Part shown: in pieces, positions 59,891 to 64,000 of the stretch
How the letters are laid out: the number at the start of each line of letters is the position of its first letter
How positions within the stretch are numbered: position 1 is the first letter of the stretch
DNA from: Mangrovimicrobium sp048323675
GTDB taxonomy: Bacteria > Pseudomonadota > Gammaproteobacteria > Pseudomonadales > Halieaceae
DNA length: 64,000 bases
Direction of reading: 5' to 3'
Assembly (NCBI RefSeq): GCF_048323675.1
Contig: NZ_JBLWFK010000005.1
Location: forward strand, 310,001-374,000
Notes under the pieces: model-generated
Database searches by the model: none
What the model was told of the DNA's origin: nothing
What the model saw: the letters and a program-made list of their open reading frames with translations, nothing else
Made by a program: the position numbers and the translations under genes

Positions 59891-62329
59891 CTAGAAAATA
59901 TCCCTCACCAGGTTGTCTTCCTGCTGCTGGCTGCGGCCATTGCCGTTCTGCCCGTTCGCAGTGGCCCGGGGCGCGGTTTCCTCGCGGAAAAACTCGAAGA
60001 TCGCGGTGGAATCCCCGGGGGCGGCAAGACCGCCAGTTGTCGAGTTGATCCGCACGGTAACCACGCCCGGGGGAATCGGACGCTGCCGGTCGGGGCTGTC
60101 GCGAAGCGCCTCACGCATGTAGTCAATCCAGATCGGCAGTGCTGCGGTGCCGCCGAACTCCCTGCGGCCGAGCGGGGTGTAATTGTCGAACCCGACCCAG
60201 GTTGTGGTGACGACATCCCGGTTGTAACCGGAGAACCAGGCGTCCATCGGCCCGTTGGTGGTGCCGGTCTTGCCGGCGATATCACCGCGTTTCAGCGCCA
60301 GTGCGCGGGTCCCGGTGCCCTTCTTGATCACGTCCTGGAGAATGCTGGTCATGATAAAGCTGACCCGTTCATCCATCACCCGCGGCGGCTGCGGCAGCGC
60401 ATCTTCAGCAGCCTCGCTGGCGAGAATTTCTTCCATGCTGAGTTCCTTGCGTCCGGCGGGTGCCGGCTTGTCGTCGCAATCGCGGCATACCGTGGGTGGC
60501 CGGGCCTGGAAAATCACCCGGCCCTCCATGTCCTCGACGCGGTCGATCAGGTAGGGCTCTACCCGGTAACCGCCATTGGCGATGGTGGCATAACCGCTCA
60601 CCACTTCCAGCGGCGTCATGGCGTGGGTGCCCAGCGCCAGTGACAGGTTGGCGTCCAGGTTCGAGGTGTCGATACCGTAGCGCTCGAGCGCGGCGACCAG
60701 GTTGTCGATGCCGAGCTGTTGCAACAGGCGGATCGAGACGACGTTGCGCGACTTGGTCAGCGCCCAGCGCAGTCGGGTCGGCCCGTAGAACTCGCCACTG
60801 TCGTTTTCCGGGCGCCAGATGTCCTCGATGGAATTGTCGGCGACCACGATGGGCGCATCATTGATGATGCTGGCCGCGGTAAAGCCCGCTTCCAGAGCCG
60901 CTGAATACAGGAATGGCTTGAAGTTGGAGCCCGGCTGGCGCAGCGCCTGGGTGGCCCGGTTGAATTTGCTGAGCTCGAAACCCATGCCGCCAACCACGCT
61001 GACAATGGCGCCGTTGTCCGGGTTGAGCGACACCAGCGCGCCCTGCACGGCGGGAATCTGCGCCAGCTGCCAGGCGCCCTCTTCATCCTGTACCACACGA
61101 ATCAGGTCGCCCGGCTTGAACAGCTCGGCGGGCGTTTTCGGCGCCGCCCCCAGATAGTTTTCGGTGCGGTAGGGGCGCGCCCCGGACATGCCCTTGTCCC
61201 ACAGCAGCTCGCCGGTGCCGGCATCCCGGAACAGCAGCTTCACGCGGTCTTCCCCGATCTCCATTACCACGGCGGGCGTCTGGCCGATGATCTGCGGGAT
61301 GGCCTCGAGCTTTTCTACCCAGTATTCCGCAGCAGCGTTGGCATCGTCCGCGGGTGGGGACCAGTGTTGCTCCGGTCCGCGGTAGCCGTGGCGACTGTCG
61401 TAGGCGAGCAGGCCATCAATCAATGACTGGCGGGCAACTTTCTGCAGCGGGCTGTTGATCGTGGTATAGACGCTGTAGCCATCGTTGTAGGCCTCGACGC
61501 CGTAGCGGTCGAGCATTTCCTGGCGGGCCATCTCTGCGGCATAGTGCGCGGCGAAGCTGATCTGCGCGCCGTGGAGGCCCGCGGTAACGGGGGCGACTAC
61601 GGCTTCAGCATATTCCTGCTGGGTGATGTAGCCGAGATCGCGCATGCGCCCGAGAATCCAGTTGCGGCGCTCCTTGCCCGCCTCGGGGCCGCTTATCGGG
61701 TTGTTGCGCGACGGCGCCTTGGGGATGCCGGCGAGCATGGCGTACTGGGCGAGGTTCAGGTTGTCGATGCTGGTGCCGTAGTAGACCTGGGAGGCCGCCT
61801 CGAAGCCATAGGCGCGGTGCCCGAGGAACACACGGTTGATATACAGCTCGAGAATTTCCTGCTTGCTCAGGCGGCGCTCGATTTCGATTGCCAGCAGAAT
61901 CTCGTTGAACTTGCGCATGAACGTCTTTTCCAGCGAGAGGAAATAATTCCGCGCCACCTGCATGGTCAGCGTACTTCCCCCGGAGCCTTTTTCCCCGGTC
62001 ACCACCAGTTCCGAGGCCGCCCGGGCGAGGCCCATCAGGTCGATCCCCTGGTGCTGGAAAAAGTTGTCGTCTTCCGCCGCCAGCAGGGCGTCGATGAACT
62101 GCGGCGGAATCTGGTCGTAGGCCAGCGGACTGCGCTTCTGTTCGCCGAACTGGCCGATCAGGTCGCCCTCGCGGGTGTATACCCGCATGGGTGTCTGCAG
62201 TTTCACGTCGCGCAATGTCTGCACGTCCGGAAGGTCCGGACTGAGGTAAAGGTAGATACCCGCGAGCAGCCATAACGCGCCAAACAGGCCTAAAAACATA
62301 AAACGGAGCAGAAAGTTGAGAAAGCTCAT
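59891..62329 (-). CDS. mrcA: Penicillin-binding protein 1A, bifunctional peptidoglycan synthase
   Basis: An 812-residue inner membrane enzyme. One N-terminal helix near 7-28 is followed by a GT51 glycosyltransferase domain (ALLAAEDDNFFQHQGID near 83-99, GGSTLTMQVARNYFL near 116-130), an OB-like insert, and a transpeptidase domain with SNFK (active Ser, near 472), SRN (near 535) and KTGTT (near 694). The C-terminal tail is Asn/Gln-rich. It is divergent from pilM, as in pseudomonads. Confidence 0.97.
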   Translation of the reverse strand: MSFLNFLLRFMFLGLFGALWLLAGIYLYLSPDLPDVQTLRDVKLQTPMRVYTREGDLIGQFGEQKRSPLAYDQIPPQFIDALLAAEDDNFFQHQGIDLMGLARAASELVVTGEKGSGGSTLTMQVARNYFLSLEKTFMRKFNEILLAIEIERRLSKQEILELYINRVFLGHRAYGFEAASQVYYGTSIDNLNLAQYAMLAGIPKAPSRNNPISGPEAGKERRNWILGRMRDLGYITQQEYAEAVVAPVTAGLHGAQISFAAHYAAEMARQEMLDRYGVEAYNDGYSVYTTINSPLQKVARQSLIDGLLAYDSRHGYRGPEQHWSPPADDANAAAEYWVEKLEAIPQIIGQTPAVVMEIGEDRVKLLFRDAGTGELLWDKGMSGARPYRTENYLGAAPKTPAELFKPGDLIRVVQDEEGAWQLAQIPAVQGALVSLNPDNGAIVSVVGGMGFELSKFNRATQALRQPGSNFKPFLYSAALEAGFTAASIINDAPIVVADNSIEDIWRPENDSGEFYGPTRLRWALTKSRNVVSIRLLQQLGIDNLVAALERYGIDTSNLDANLSLALGTHAMTPLEVVSGYATIANGGYRVEPYLIDRVEDMEGRVIFQARPPTVCRDCDDKPAPAGRKELSMEEILASEAAEDALPQPPRVMDERVSFIMTSILQDVIKKGTGTRALALKRGDIAGKTGTTNGPMDAWFSGYNRDVVTTTWVGFDNYTPLGRREFGGTAALPIWIDYMREALRDSPDRQRPIPPGVVTVRINSTTGGLAAPGDSTAIFEFFREETAPRATANGQNGNGRSQQQEDNLVRDIF

Positions 62330-62504
62330 GAATTCACTTTACAAAGTTGGGGCCTGAGTTAGTGTTATAAGCGGGGGCGGGCATGTATTTGGTAATTATA
62401 TGCCTTTTTTGGTTTGGGATATATTTACCGCTATGTTATAAGTTCTTATTAATGTATCGGTGCATAAAAACATCCTAAGCTAGTGATACACATAGGGAAA
62501 AGAG

Positions 62505-63569
62505 TTGCTTGGATTAATAGGGAAAAGAAAAGCGACACCGGTTCTGGGGCTTGATATCAGTTCGACGACAGTGAAGCTGCTGGAGTTGAGCTACTCAGGG
62601 GGACGCTACCGGGTAGAGAGCTACGCAGTGAGCTCCCTGCCAGTGGACGCGGTCGTTGAAAAGAACGTCAACGACGTCGAGGGCGTTGCCAACGCCATCA
62701 GCAGCGTCGTCGCCCAGTCGCGCACCAAGCTCAAGACCGTGTCTGCCGCAGTCGCCGGGTCTTCCGTCATCACCAAGGTGATCGACATGCCAGCCGGCCT
62801 CAGTGAGGACGACATGGAGACCCAGCTTACGCTGGAGGCGGATCAGTACATCCCCTACCCGCTCGAGGAAGTCGCCATCGACTTCGAGATCCAGGGGCCA
62901 TCGCCAAAAGGCGCCAACCAGGTCGAGGTCCTGCTGGCTGCCTGCCGCCGCGAGACCATCGATATGCGGGTAGCGGCCATCGAGGCCGCGGACCTGACGC
63001 CCAGGATCATGGATGTCGAAGCCTACGCGATGGAGAGAGCCTTTTCCCTGATACGCAATCAGCTCGATATCGACGAAGACGGTACGGTGGCGATTGTGGA
63101 TATCGGCGCGACCATGACCACTCTCAGCGTGATCACTGCCGACAGTACGATCTATACCCGCGAACAGCTTTTCGGCGGCAAGCAATTGACCGACGAAATC
63201 ATGCGCCGCTACGGCCTGCCGCTCGAAGAAGCGGGCCTGGCCAAGAAGCAGGGCGGCTTGCCCGACGACTACGAGCCCGAGGTTCTTGAACCCTTCAAGG
63301 ATGCGGTAGTCCAGCAGGTGGCGCGCTCGCTGCAGTTTTTCTTTTCCTCCAGCCAGTACAACGATGTCGACTGCATCGTCCTGGCCGGCGGTGTGGCTTC
63401 CATGGAGGGCTTGCCGGAACTTGTGCAGGAGAAGCTCGGCACGCCGACCTCCGTTGCCAATCCTTTTGCCGATATGTCGATTTCTTCCAGGGTCAATGCG
63501 GTGGCGCTGTCCAGTGATGCCCCGGCGATGATGATAGCTTGCGGGCTCGCGCTACGGAGTTTTGACTGA
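62505..63569 (+). CDS. pilM: PilM, type IV pilus inner membrane platform protein
   Basis: A 354-residue actin-like cytoplasmic protein that binds the N-terminus of PilN. Seen are PVLGLDISSTTVKLLEL near 12-28, IVDIGATMTTLSVI near 196-209 and VLAGGVASMEGL near 293-304, which are the nucleotide-binding motifs of the FtsA-like fold. The start is TTG 62505 with AGGGAAAAGAG just upstream. First gene of the pilMNOPQ operon. The stop overlaps the pilN start. Confidence 0.96.
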   Translation: MLGLIGKRKATPVLGLDISSTTVKLLELSYSGGRYRVESYAVSSLPVDAVVEKNVNDVEGVANAISSVVAQSRTKLKTVSAAVAGSSVITKVIDMPAGLSEDDMETQLTLEADQYIPYPLEEVAIDFEIQGPSPKGANQVEVLLAACRRETIDMRVAAIEAADLTPRIMDVEAYAMERAFSLIRNQLDIDEDGTVAIVDIGATMTTLSVITADSTIYTREQLFGGKQLTDEIMRRYGLPLEEAGLAKKQGGLPDDYEPEVLEPFKDAVVQQVARSLQFFFSSSQYNDVDCIVLAGGVASMEGLPELVQEKLGTPTSVANPFADMSISSRVNAVALSSDAPAMMIACGLALRSFD

Positions 63570-64000
63570 TGGCCCAGATTAACTTACTCCCGTGGAGAGA
63601 AGAGCGGCGCCAACAGCTCAAGCGCGAGTTTCTTATGATTCTCGTCGTAGTGGCTGTTCTGGGTGCCGCCCTGGTATTCCTGGCCGACCGCATGGTGAAT
63701 GGCCAGATCGACTACCAGCGCCAGCGCAATAACTACCTGAGTACGCATATTCGTGAACTGGACAAGGAAGTCGCCGAGATCAAGGAGCTGCAGAAGCGCC
63801 GCAATGAATTGATCGATCGCATGCAGGTCATCCAGGAATTGCAGGGCAACCGCCCGGTCATTGTCCGGATCATGGACCAGATCGTGCGCACGGTGCCCGA
63901 TGGTGTGTTCTATTCATCCCTGAAGAATTCCAACAGGACCATCACCATCGATGGTATTGCCGAGTCCAATAACCGGGTGTCCAGCCTGATGCGCCGTCTC
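63569..64000 (+). CDS. pilN: PilN, type IV pilus assembly protein, C-terminus outside window
   Basis: The first 144 residues of PilN are present. The N-terminus MAQINLLPWREERRQQLKRE carries the INLLPWR motif that docks into PilM; one membrane helix follows near 22-41, then a periplasmic coiled coil (ELDKEVAEIKELQKRRNELIDR cut into shorter heptads) and the start of the ferredoxin-like domain near 100. The ATG shares one base with the pilM stop codon. The right edge of the window cuts it. Confidence 0.95.
   Translation, partial: MAQINLLPWREERRQQLKREFLMILVVVAVLGAALVFLADRMVNGQIDYQRQRNNYLSTHIRELDKEVAEIKELQKRRNELIDRMQVIQELQGNRPVIVRIMDQIVRTVPDGVFYSSLKNSNRTITIDGIAESNNRVSSLMRRL

Overview
The window reads as a chromosomal segment of a GC-rich, salt-adapted gammaproteobacterium, most likely a marine member of the Pseudomonas/Cellvibrio-Haliea side of the class. 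That placement is an inference from protein style, the ectoine operon, and the conserved blocks hisI-hisE-tatABC, ubiE-ubiJ-ubiB, hslVU, argS-priA-rpmE and mrcA/pilM. No rRNA, tRNA, CRISPR, insertion sequence or prophage was seen.

Region 1 (1-21.1 kb) is a large nitrate assimilation locus. On the minus strand lie narK and a PP2C/Ser-Thr kinase fusion, then an outer membrane porin, the nasT/nasS two-protein sensor, the nitrate ABC transporter nrtA-nrtB-nrtD, an FAD/NAD(P)H oxidoreductase and a NasA nitrate reductase that runs off the left edge. Divergent from narK lies nirB-nirD, then a second NasA-type molybdoenzyme and a fused DmsB/DmsC-type iron-sulfur/membrane anchor. The sequence therefore encodes two nitrate-reductase-like enzymes with apparently different electron inputs: NAD(P)H through a flavoprotein, and probably quinol through the membrane anchor. 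Control looks coherent. Sigma-54 -24/-12 elements precede nrtA, the porin, narK and nirB. Each leader also carries a stem-loop with a six-base loop beginning AACG, which fits the ANTAR target rule (A at loop position 1, G at position 4). In two leaders this stem overlaps a terminator stem, as expected for NasT antitermination. The narK and nirB sigma-54 promoters share one -12 element.

Region 2 (21.2-31.6 kb) is accessory: a SnoaL-like protein, a histidine-free globin-fold protein, TetR regulator, TauD-like dioxygenase, two MFS transporters, a lipoprotein, a class II aldolase, an aldo/keto reductase and a TonB-dependent receptor. It resembles a small uptake and catabolism block of unknown substrate.

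Region 3 (31.8-36.3 kb) is the ectoine operon ectABC-ask with a divergent MarR (EctR-like) repressor. It has a clear sigma-70 promoter and TTAG/CTAA palindromes abutting the ectA start. No ectD is present.

Region 4 (36.5-44.9 kb) holds mixed single genes: a CBS protein, a secreted Ser-Asp-repeat protein, a nitroreductase, a GMC oxidoreductase, a metallophosphoesterase that appears to start at CTG, a TerB-like protein and several hypotheticals.

Region 5 (44.6-64 kb) is housekeeping: tatCBA with hisE-hisI, ubiquinone genes, hslVU behind a sigma-32 promoter, a SPOR protein, argS, priA, rpmE, an SNase-like lipoprotein, malic enzyme, mrcA and pilM-pilN (pilN cut by the right edge). A 28-bp near-perfect inverted repeat lies upstream of hslV.
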